Shown one piece after another: positions 1 through 9,200 of a stretch of DNA of 64,000 nt. Both the position numbers and the translations under genes were made by a program. Source of the stretch: Lycium barbarum (taxonomy: Eukaryota > Streptophyta > Magnoliopsida > Solanales > Solanaceae); contig NC_083341.1 of assembly GCF_019175385.1 (NCBI RefSeq), positions 23,444,203 to 23,508,202 on the forward strand, given 5' to 3'. Positions within the stretch are counted from its first letter, which is position 1. Every line of letters starts with the position of its first letter. The notes beneath the pieces were generated by a model. The model was not told the origin of the DNA. It saw only the letters and a program-made list of their open reading frames with translations, and ran no database searches.

Positions 1-1253
1 AAAAGAACAAGAATGTAAAGACTACATTTTTTTTTTTCAAAATTCTCAATTTAGTAATGTAATTTTCCATAGCTAAAATCAGCTCTCTCTCAACAAACAA
101 CCACAGTTCCACTCTGGTAAAAAAAATCTCAAATTATGATAAGACAGAAAATATGTAACACCCACAACAAGAAAAACAAACAGATCTTTCAAAAGGGTAA
201 ATAAGCAGCCAAGTTAAAACAAAAAATAAAGTAATATAAATCGAATTACCAGTAAGAAAATAACTTGTAGCTACTCAACACAAGACTAACCTAAACATGC
301 TTATACTTCTACAAATCCAGTGGAAAAAGAGAAAATATTCTTTTGCTTAGTTTAAAAACTAGATGTTTCCATTACCTAAATGCCATAGAGTTACGACTAA
401 ATGCTCATTTGAACAAGATACAGGAGCTGGAAATATACAGCCAAAATTATAACAGTAATCACTGGTCACTAATATTAATTTCGTTTAACTATAACCCAAA
501 AAATAATCAACAAGACCCACAAAAAAGGGAGCAAAAAACCAATGCACATTAACGTTTCCAGCTATAATCAACCAAATACACTAACCCATAAAACCAAATC
601 AGTGAGAAACTTACCAAAGAAGCAAAAAACTAAATGTGTCTTGAAGAACCCTAAACTAGAACCCAAGCAATTAAAAAACATACCTGGAATAGATGGTGGT
701 GGCGACGAAGCCGAATCTGGTTGGCTGGCAGCGGAGCTGGCTGGCGGCGAAGGTACGACGATGTGGGTGAGGATACGGTGGTGGTGAAAGGAGGAGAGAG
801 AGAGGAGTGGGCGGGGGAGGGGGTGTGGGGGTTTTAAATTTTGAGTGAAAAGTAAAAATGGGGGTAAAGGAACAAAGGGTTAATAAATTAAGTGATCAGA
901 TTTTTTTTTTATTATTATATTTATCGACCTCACAAGGTCTGCAACTTAAATAATTATTTTTTTGACAAAATATACCGACCTCATGAGGTCGGTATATTTA
1001 ATAATTTTATTTTTTATTTAAAATAATACCGACCTCATGAGGTCGGTATTCTTTCAAATTAAAAATAAAGTTATAATATTTATCATCAAATAAATTTCCG
1101 ACCTAGTGAGGTCGGTACATTATTTTTTCAAATTTTGGTAAAATATTACCGACCTCATGAGGTCGGTTTATTTTAAAAAAAATTAAAAAATAAATATTAC
1201 GACTTTTTTTCCGACCTCAACTGAGGTCGGTAAAACCTGTTTTTTTAGTAGTG
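1..1253 (-). mobile_element. CACTA (En/Spm) DNA transposon, terminal part; other end lies before the window
   Basis: Read on the minus strand, the element begins at 1253 with CACTACTAAAAAAACAGG, the classical CACTA terminal sequence. The three bases outside it (1254-1256, TTA) would be half of the 3-bp target duplication. Inward lie six subterminal repeats of the form CCGACCTCATGAGGTCGG, near 923, 973, 1027, 1097, 1148 and 1209. Each is a near-perfect palindrome, as expected for transposase-binding subterminal repeats. Further in, at about 684-840 on the minus strand, a pyrimidine-rich stretch ends in a good 5' splice site (CCAG followed by GTATGTT), which resembles the non-coding first exon that CACTA genes carry near one end. 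No transposase domain is visible and the opposite terminus is not in the window, so length and autonomy are unknown. Confidence 0.75.
920..1232. repeat. Array of six palindromic CACTA subterminal repeats
   Basis: Six copies of an 18-20 bp inverted repeat (core CCGACCTCATGAGGTCGG) spaced about 50-75 bp apart in AT-rich sequence. Four copies keep a perfect 8-bp arm. The copy at 923-940 has decayed on one side, the copy at 1097 has TAGTG in the centre, and the copy nearest the terminus has a 2-bp longer centre. Periodic spacing next to a CACTA terminus supports a role as transposase-binding sites. Confidence 0.75.
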
Positions 1254-1660
1254 TTACTCTTGTTGGATAAACACAACAAGTTACCCAATTTCTGCAACAA
1301 GTCACTCCACTTGTTAAGAAAACCCCAAAATGCAACTTAGTTGCTGCAACAAGGCCTGTCAGTTGTTGCAACAGATTGCTTACTTGTTGAAATCTTTTAG
1401 CAGTTGGATAAAACCCAATAAGATACTAGTTGCTGCAATAAGTCCTATTACTTGTTAGATAAAACACAACAAGTTACAAATCTGTTGCAACAGATTCATT
1501 AGTTGTTAAAAATTGTTCAGCAATTTATTAACAAGAATACACACATTTGTGATTGAACACGATCAATATATCATATAAACCAAGTTCACAAACACCAAGA
1601 ACAGAAATTATCATTCTAAAAAAGAACAACATTAAAATGTCATAAAGTTCCAACAAATAA
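1254..1660. other. Repeat-rich sequence with TGTTGCAACA and ACAACAAGT motifs, probably a subterminal region of an older DNA transposon
   Basis: The stretch 1258-1515 carries many direct and inverted copies of short motifs built on GTTGCAACA and ACAACAAGT, a texture typical of the subterminal part of CACTA or Mutator-like elements. It lies just downstream, in minus-strand terms, of a coding fragment resembling a Mutator-type transposase tail, so it may be the 3' flank of that element. The CACTA end at 1253 abuts it, suggesting insertion into the older repeat. No terminal inverted repeat was identified. Confidence 0.4.
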
Positions 1661-1666
1661 CTATTA

Positions 1667-1840
1667 TTACAACACAGTGCAATTAACAACTATGGAGCAT
1701 TTCGGTTTGGACATGTTGTTTTTTGTGCCAACTGTTTTGCATAAGGAGCATTTATTTTTTCTCGTTCGCAATGATTCTCCGATTCCACGCCTCCTCTTTG
1801 TCCACCTTTTTCTGGGTTTGCTAGGATAAACATATGGAGG
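1667..1840 (-). pseudogene. Fragment of a Mutator-like transposase C-terminal tail (zinc-knuckle region)
   Basis: A minus-strand stretch encodes a basic, proline-rich segment (PPYVYPSKPRKR, then KRRRG) followed by RKNKCSLCKTVG. In plant MuDR-type transposases the C terminus commonly has a basic P-S-K/R-P linker and then a CX2CX4HX4C zinc knuckle. Here the first two cysteines are in place (CSLC), but the expected histidine spacing is lost and the knuckle is degenerate. No DDE or SWIM domain is visible upstream, where the sequence changes abruptly to the G-rich minisatellite near 1860. This is a short dead remnant; assignment rests on the linker plus half a knuckle only. Confidence 0.45.
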
Positions 1841-1869
1841 AGGTATCTCTCTCTCTAATTCAAAACTTC

Positions 1870-2700
1870 TTTTCAAGATGTTTTTTTTGGTGGGGTGGTG
1901 CAAAAAACAAAAAACAAAAACTTTTCAAAACTTTTTTTAAAACAATTTTTTTGGGGGTGGGTGGGTGGAGTAAGAAACCAAAGAAAAAAAAAATTCTTTT
2001 CAATTTTTTTTCCGGGGAGGGGGGGGGGGGGGGGGGGGGTGTGGTGCAAAAAATCAAAAACAAAAACATTTCAAAACTCTTTTTAAAAAATAAAATTAAT
2101 TTTTTTGGGAGGTAGGGAGTGGGGGCGAGGGGGAGGGGGATGGTGCCAAAAATAAAAAACAAAAACTTTTTTTTAAAAAAATAATTTTTTTTTTTTTGAG
2201 AGGGTGGGGGTGGGGGTGGGGTCTAGGGAGGGGGCGTGGTGGGGGCTGGGGGTGGTGAAAAAAAATACTTTTAAAAAAATATTTTTTTTTGGTGGGGGTA
2301 GGGGTGGGGGCCAAGGGGGGGGGGGGGGGCGTGGTGGAGGCTGGGGCAGGGGGTGGTGATTGTGCAAAAAAAAAACTTTTTAAAAAAATATTTTTTTTGG
2401 TGGGGCGTGGGGTGGGGCAAAGGAGAGGGAGTGGTCGGGGGCTGGGGCAGGGGTGGGGGTGGTGCAAAAAAACAAAAAAAAATAAATTTAAAATCTTTTT
2501 TAAAAAAACATTTTTTTGGTGGGGGTGGGGGGCAAGGGAGGGGGGCAGGGGGCAGGGGGCAGGGGTGGGGTTGGTGCAAAAAAACAAAAAACACTTTTCA
2601 AAATCTTTTTTGATTTTTTTTTTTGGTGGGGGTTGGGGGACAAGGGCAGGGAGCGGGGTGGGGGTGGGTCAGGGAGCGGGTGGGGGCGAGGGACAAAGTG
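1870..2700. repeat. G-rich minisatellite with strong strand asymmetry (about nine units)
   Basis: About nine irregular units of 60-115 bp. Each has a purine-rich block of G runs (GGGGGTGGGG-like), then GGTGCAAAAAACAAAAA, then CTTTTNAAAA and a T run. One G run near 2016-2038 exceeds 20 bases. The long translations in this stretch are low-complexity Gly/Lys or Pro/Phe strings produced by the repeat and are not genes. The same unit in reverse orientation occurs at 20660-21330. The G-rich strand could form G-quadruplexes, and copy number here is prone to assembly error. Confidence 0.85.
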
Positions 2701-2775
2701 TTAAAAATAAAACTTGAGGGCAAAGTGTTAAAAATAAAGTTGAGGGTCAAAGTGTCAAAAATAAAACTGTTGGGC
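2691..2775 (+). repeat. Tandem repeat, about 27-bp unit, three copies
   Basis: Three consecutive copies of a unit reading approximately GGGCAAAGTGTTAAAAATAAA plus five to six bases, diverged by a few substitutions. They follow directly on the G-rich minisatellite and may be its terminal units. Confidence 0.7.
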
Positions 2776-2779
2776 AAGC

Positions 2780-3204
2780 TCAAAATCCCTTAATAACTAA
2801 TAAAAAATCATCACCTCTACTCAATAATTAAAACTTGAATCACCTCCCCTCAATTTTAAAACTTAAAGTTCACTTATATTTAAATGCCTCCGAGAGAGCG
2901 GGGAAAACTAAGTTTTAAAAAGTGATCTTCAAACCAGAGAGTGGAGGACAAGATGCACTATTCTCTTGCATGAATTTATTCACTTTATTGTATTTTGCAC
3001 ATAATGTAAGACACAAATTCCAAGCTTGAATTTTTTCTAATATTTATACACTTTTTATGATATACAAGCTTGATGTTAATATAGTTCCATCATATATCTC
3101 TCTCGAGGATTAAATAACAAATTCGAATATTAGAACAGAGCAATTTTCAATTCATATCAGAAAGTACTAGCAGTTATATTCTTGCCCCACTGCTTTTTAT
3201 GATT
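2780..3204. other. AT-rich intergenic sequence, nothing recognised
   Basis: No reading frame, terminal repeat or RNA gene was recognised here. Confidence 0.5.
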
Positions 3205-3780
3205 TTTTTTTTTTGGTAATTAAGAAATTTTATTCATCACCAAAAGTGTTCCAATACATAGCTACAGCTTCCAATCGCTGGTGCTGCTTCTATTTTTAGC
3301 AAACCATCAAAAGGTACCAATTAGAAGGAGATTTCTTCCCTGTTCAGGTCCTTAGCACTCTACCACTATTTCTACCAGCCTCAAATCATGTATTACAACT
3401 TACTAAAAAACGCAAGACAGTAGGTAGGTTCTGGCCCTGCCAGAGGCTCGAATATTGGCTATGACTGCTGTATCTTTGGCTAGGCTGTCCGTTGTTCTGC
3501 TTTTGTGCTCAAAGATCCGCTGGTTTCTCTCTATCCATATTGTGTGGGCTAGTTCAGCGTATAGTAATTTGAAAACCTGAGCCTTTGTCGATTTCCCTTT
3601 CGCCATCTGGATGAACCATTGTTGCATTTGGTCCCAGTGGGTTGCTGTATAAGGCTGCATTCGAACCCACTGCATTACTCTAGTCCATAGACACCTGGTA
3701 AACACACAGTCCATAAAAATAACCTCATGGTGGATTTTTTTTTTTTTTTTACACCGACAATGTATATGAGCCAACGAGCA
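3205..3780 (-). mobile_element. 5'-truncated LINE (non-LTR retrotransposon) 3' end
   Basis: On the minus strand, 3774-3403 encodes a peptide with DCVFTRCLWTRVMQW, a W/K-rich linker and HTIWIERNQRIFEHK. This is the signature of the zf-RVT region at the C terminus of plant L1-type ORF2 (C-x-F-x-R-x-LW, then IW-x-ERN-x-R-x-F). It is followed by about 190 bp of untranslated sequence and an A tract (seen as T at 3207-3216 on the + strand), the usual LINE tail. The endonuclease and most of the reverse transcriptase are missing, so this is a typical dead 5' truncation. A T12 run near 3740 interrupts the frame's upstream side. Confidence 0.7.
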
Positions 3781-3789
3781 TCTTGGGGT

Positions 3790-5040
3790 GAGATCTAAAC
3801 ACTCTCCTATGTATTGTAGCTTTTATTGTGATAGAAACTGTCTTTTGGCCTCTGGTAGAGAGTACACCAGAAACGGTCTTTTATTGTAGCTTCAACTTTG
3901 CTTTAAAAATCGAAATGTACGATCAACAAATTATGGGAAAAAGAGCTATAAGTTTTTGCAACAAATTCCTAAAGTGCGGAAAATAAATTGCAACCACAAA
4001 CAAAATATAAGGCACTACGGATACTAATTAAGCTTTGCTAGTCTGTTGGCAAACCTGGTCTTCTAGGTTCCTCTAGGAAAAATTTCCTGCACAATCCTCC
4101 TAGTAACCACCTGTTGCTTTTGCCTTTTATTAATGAACCTTTGTGAGTATTATTTTGTTTATTCTTTAATTCTTTTCTCCAAAGTTCTCTATTATTCAAG
4201 GGCAACAACAGCGACTTTTTCGAATGTAGAATGATGAACTTCGTTGATCACTTATTTCTTGTTTCTTCAATCGAGGGACAAAGTGGCGTATCTCTCGAGT
4301 GAATGATTATGTGAATTTTATTGGAGCATTTGATTGTCAAGAAACATTCAGCTGTACTTTTAGTTGATCTTGGGAAAGAATGTGATAGTATTTGAACTCT
4401 TGATTTCTTTGTGAATATTCCATGAGCTTATGAGATTTTTGAGACGTTTTTTCAAGGGAATATGTACTCCTTTATATAGGCATATACAAGGTAGAGTTTA
4501 GGGCATGGTAGCCCCCAGGAAATCGGACTTTTGGACTTAAAGACCATGAATTAAGGTTTTGTGGGGACCCGACTTAAAGCCAGTAAATTTTAAATGTCTA
4601 AATTAAGGTTTCATGCAAAAATTAGACAAATCTAAACATGAAGTCACGCAATAAAATTTCAAGATTAACATATAAAATCCCTAAAAGTGATAATTCATAC
4701 TAATCATATAAACGGCCGGGAAACAAATATATGACTATGATACCAGTAAAGGAACTCAGGTAGAAATAGTTATAGAGACTTGTAGGTTTTTCCTTGCGGA
4801 AATGAATCTCTTGAAACCATGACTTGAATTATTGATTGTTGGGATTTCTCATAAGTCGATGAATTCTCTGTTTCACAGCCTGAATATCCTCGTAGATGCA
4901 ATTTCTCTCTTTAGAAAATCATAGCCTCTATCACTTAATGGAGAAAACACATTTTTCAGACCTTTTAAGTGGCATAATCGTTTATATACTTTTACACCAT
5001 TAGTATATAGAATTTAAACCCAATTTCAAACCTTATAAAT
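3790..5040. other. Intergenic sequence, nothing recognised
   Basis: About 1.25 kb with no long frame, splice pattern or paired termini that I can recognise. Confidence 0.5.
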
Positions 5041-5734
5041 GGCTTAAGTCATCCGCGGCCACCTAAACTTGTCCAGATTTTCCACTTAGACACCTCAACC
5101 CAACCGTGTTCCTATTGAACACTTCTACCATTCTGGATTTGTACATATTAAACACAAGATCACCATCAGTCCAAATATTATGGTGCGTGAAACTCACACG
5201 CAGGTTATGTGGAAAGACGACGAATAAAATCATGACATGTGGCATATGGACTCAAATAATTATTCAAAACTAAATTTTGAATTAAAAAGAAAATAAAAAA
5301 TTACTTAAATATATTTGGCCAATGAATTAACCAAAAAAGAAAATAGAAACTTAATTTCTATACCCCCACCGCCAACACCACCCACCCAACCATTGCCCTT
5401 TTCTTCTTTCTTCCTCGTAGAAACTACCTCATTGTCCATCCATCCATCTCTTTCTCTTCCCAAGCCATGTCCCTTGAAAAAAAGATTTGAAAAAAAAATA
5501 CTGAAAAAGAAGAAGAAGGGAAAAGTTATTTAAAAAATATATATATATATTTTTTTTTACAGCATGACCCATGCGCTTAACAATAAGTGCACGATACTTT
5601 TTGTGCCGAATCAGCGTAAGTGTTAAATAGGTACACATCTGTTAAGGTAGAAGTGTTCAATAGGAATAAGATTGGGTTGAGGTGTCTATGCGTAATTGGT
5701 GGACAAGTTTAGGTGACCACGGATGACTTAAGCC
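5041..5734. mobile_element. Inverted-repeat DNA element, MULE-like (694 bp, non-autonomous)
   Basis: The two ends are inverted repeats of about 65 bp. The left end begins GGCTTAAGTCATCCGCGG; the right end is its near-complement, finishing GGATGACTTAAGCC. Both arms continue with CACCTAAACTTGTCC and GACACCTCAACCCAA. The flanking 9-mers CTTATAAAT and CTTATAATC match at 7 of 9 positions, consistent with a decayed 9-bp target duplication. Long inverted repeats plus 9-bp duplications fit Mutator-like non-autonomous elements. The short frames inside are not convincing genes. Confidence 0.7.
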
Positions 5735-6298
5735 CTTATAATCAATGAATGCCTTGGAATTCTAAAAGTTCTTCCATGTCTAATAAAAAAATTTACGTTT
5801 AAAGCTTGAGAATGAAATGTTATCCGTTAAGGAGCGCTTAAAACCACCATAGTGAATTTTCTACCGTGAGAATTCGAATTAGTTGATCCAGTGAATTCCA
5901 AACAACACATCATTAAACTAAATAAGATATTAATGCAAACCATTTCTGATGTATCGCTTTCTAGATTAACATTATTAATATTAGGAAACCAATGAGTATC
6001 CACGTAGCCTCACGTGATCGATGCTGTAACACCAATTAAAAATGACCCCTATGCAGCTAATCTACTATTATCAAAATTGAGAGCCCCCTCAGTAACTTGT
6101 CTTGTTTATATAATACATTTATAAATTACTTTCTGCTTCTCAGTTAAGTCTTACTAAGGTTAATCGAAAGCCGGTAAAAATTTATTAGCAAGAGGGAATT
6201 ATTTCTCATCCAGTCTTATCTATCCTTTGTATTCGAGGGAGAGGCTGGAATCGAAAAAAATCAGGTTCCATATTCTCCATTTGCAAGCAAAGAAAAGA
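5735..6298 (+). promoter_or_regulatory. Upstream region and putative TATA box of the SCPL gene
   Basis: A TATA-like TTTATATAATA lies at 6105-6115, about 190 bp before the SCPL start codon at 6299, which would give a 5' untranslated leader of roughly 150 bp. An in-frame upstream ATG at 6227 would extend the protein by 24 residues ahead of the hydrophobic signal peptide. The downstream ATG is preferred because it places the signal sequence at the N terminus. Promoter position is inferred from motif and distance only. Confidence 0.45.
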
Positions 6299-9200
6299 AT
6301 GGAATACTCGAAGATGTGTTTGATCCAGGTTGCTCTGATTATCTTCTTAATTGTTGTATTTGAGATCTGCCCACAGTTTGCTTTTGCTGGTTCGCCTGTC
6401 GAGTACCTTCCTGGATTTGAAGGACCACTTCCTTTTCAACTTGAAACCGGGTAATTAACTTTCTCATTTACTAATCTCTAAGTTAAAGAGGCAAAATGCC
6501 CAGGGAAAATTACGCTAACGTAGTTCTTATTTTCTGTATAAACACCCAATTTATCCATATTTATGTATAAACACATTTTATACACTTTATACCAGGTTGA
6601 TACATTTATTTATAATGTTTTTTTCCTTAGGTATAATGTTGTATAATATTGTATATTAGGCAACGTGGCATAAATTTTCAAAAACAGTATATTTTTTGAA
6701 AATGTTCCGTTTATTCCCTCGGTAACTTTTGTATTTTACATGAAGATGTTTGATTGGTATTGTGTTTGAGAAAGAAAAAAAAAATCTTTAGCTTATGTCA
6801 AAAATATCACTCCCTTCGTCTGAAATCTCAATTTATGTGGTATTGTTCGAATTCGAGAGTCAAATGAGTTTCTTTTTAATCACATATTTTTCATTGATAA
6901 ACTTTAAGCAAAAGTTTGACTCTCTTACACTGAAACGCAACATGAATTGGAACAGATATTTAAATTTAATATCTTAAATATTTCATATAAGTACATGATA
7001 TATATTTGATAAAATTGAAAGTTTAGTCAAAACGTCTATAATAATATAATGCGTTCTAGCTGCAAAGTTTGCGTCCCCAGTGGAGTAGCTGTCACTTAGT
7101 TTTCTCATGTTGTCTTTACGTGTCTATTATGTTAATTAGAGCCGGTTTGGCCTAGCGGTTAAAAACTGCTTATTTTGAGAAGTTTTTTTTGTAAAGTACT
7201 TTTAAAAAAAAAACATTTTTGGTGAGAAGCAGTTTGGTTAATTAATTTGAAAAGTGCTTTTGACTACTTTTAATAAGCATATTGTGTTTGGCTATTCCTT
7301 TTAAAAAGGTGTTTTTGAGTGTTAAATTACGAAAAAGAACAACCATTAATTAACGTTTACTCGGATACTTAAGTTCACTATATAATCCATTTAAAATTAT
7401 ATACCAACTGTAGAGAACTTGATTACTCAAGTAAATTATCCAATCCATTTAAAGTTATTCAAAAGTAGATATTATTTGTTACCTTTTTTTGGGTTGAAAA
7501 AGTACACAAACAGTAAAAGAACTTGGGTACTGAAGTTCAAACTTAAAATGTGAAAGCTAACGTTATATAGGTGAATAAAACAAAAAATTATTAATTAGAA
7601 ATAAATGGATTAATGAGGGTATACCTGATAAATATGTATTAATGGTAGGAATATTTTTGTCTTAAAAAATAATTTTCTGCTTCTGTTTTTTCCAAGAAGC
7701 AGAAATTTTCTACTTCTCCCCAACCACAGAAAAACTGCTTCTGCTTAAAAACAGTTTTATTAATTTGCCAAACACCTCAAATATCCAAAAAAGGTGCTTT
7801 TTCTTAAAAAAAAAAAAAAAAAAAAGAAGCACCTTCGACCTCAAAACCGCTAGGTCAAACAGGCTCTTAGGCAACTCATAGGCAGGGTGGACACAAAATT
7901 ACGTTACTGAGTTTATTCGTACTCAATATTTTCAGTGCAAAATATAAATTTTTATGTAAAAATTGCTAAATTTACAATAAGTAGCAGGTATAAACCAATA
8001 ACTTAAACATAACGGATTTAATACTAAATTGTTTAATAATTGAACCCACAAAATTTAAATTCTCAATCCATCTCTGTAGTCATGGGCTCCACATTTATTT
8101 ATTGGTTTCATTATAGGAAAACATTTAATTTACACCCTAAAGTTGTATCAAAATGTTATTTACATGCACTAATTTTGCCGGTTCCGTTACAACATATTCT
8201 TCCCTAAAGTACATCATGAAACTTTATTAGTGTTAGAAACATATGGAGTATTTTCAATATAAACTTGTATTAGATAGTTTGAAAGATTAATAATATTGGC
8301 TAGTTTTGATCATTTCAAGATACGACAAATAAAATACTATCATTGTCTTAATTTATGTGACACTTTTTTAGTTTTTGAGATTCACACTATGTAAACTTTG
8401 ACCGGCATTTTATAATGCATTTTTCATCATATTGAAATGCAATAAACTGCAACTTGTAGTACTTTTCATATAATTTTTGAATATTTAAAATTTAATTTTA
8501 AAACATTAAGTTAATCTAATTCAATTTAACTCAAACATCAGTCAAATTGACTCTCAAAAAGTGAAAGGTGTCACATAAATTGAGACAAAGGGAGTAATAA
8601 ACATTAAGTACAGTCAAACCTCTCTATAATTATCATTCGTTATAACAACATTTCACTATAATGGCCTGATTTTCTCCGGAACCAATTTTTCATGTTGTAT
8701 TTTACTTTTCTATAACAACATTCTACCTATAATAGCAATACTGCAGTAGCATTCATTATAGCGGTATATTCTTTGTAAAATTACTTCTCCATAATAGTCA
8801 TACTCAAATATTGTGTAATAATATGTTGTAAGAAATATACTATGTAGAAAAAAATATTAAAATATTTATGGTAATCATCATAAATGTCATGCACGTACAG
8901 TAAATTTCAAGTACAAATATCTAAAAGGAAAACGTTATTTAACTAATTGACAACAAAAGTGCTAATGAAGAGCCTCAACCTACTGCTACTTGGGGTGAGA
9001 TAGAAGAGTCAACTGTCAAGCTCTTAGACAACCTTCAAGGGAAAGTTATTGAATTCTCTTTTGATGAAAGTTTGGACAAAATCTTCATTATTTCAACCGT
9101 TATATCACTAAAAGACTGGAATTTATGAAGCAACCTACAGTTGTAGAATTCTTGCGTCAAACTTGAAATATTTAAATAAATTTTCAATTAATTTTAAATG

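Noticed and set aside
1834..2717. Several overlapping long frames on both strands (Gly/Lys-rich or Pro/Phe-rich)
   Set aside because: They are translations of the G-rich minisatellite; they have no domain, no start context, and overlap in every frame.
6227..6298. Upstream in-frame ATG extending the SCPL protein by 24 residues
   Set aside because: It would put a basic, non-signal segment before the signal peptide; the ATG at 6299 fits the family better.
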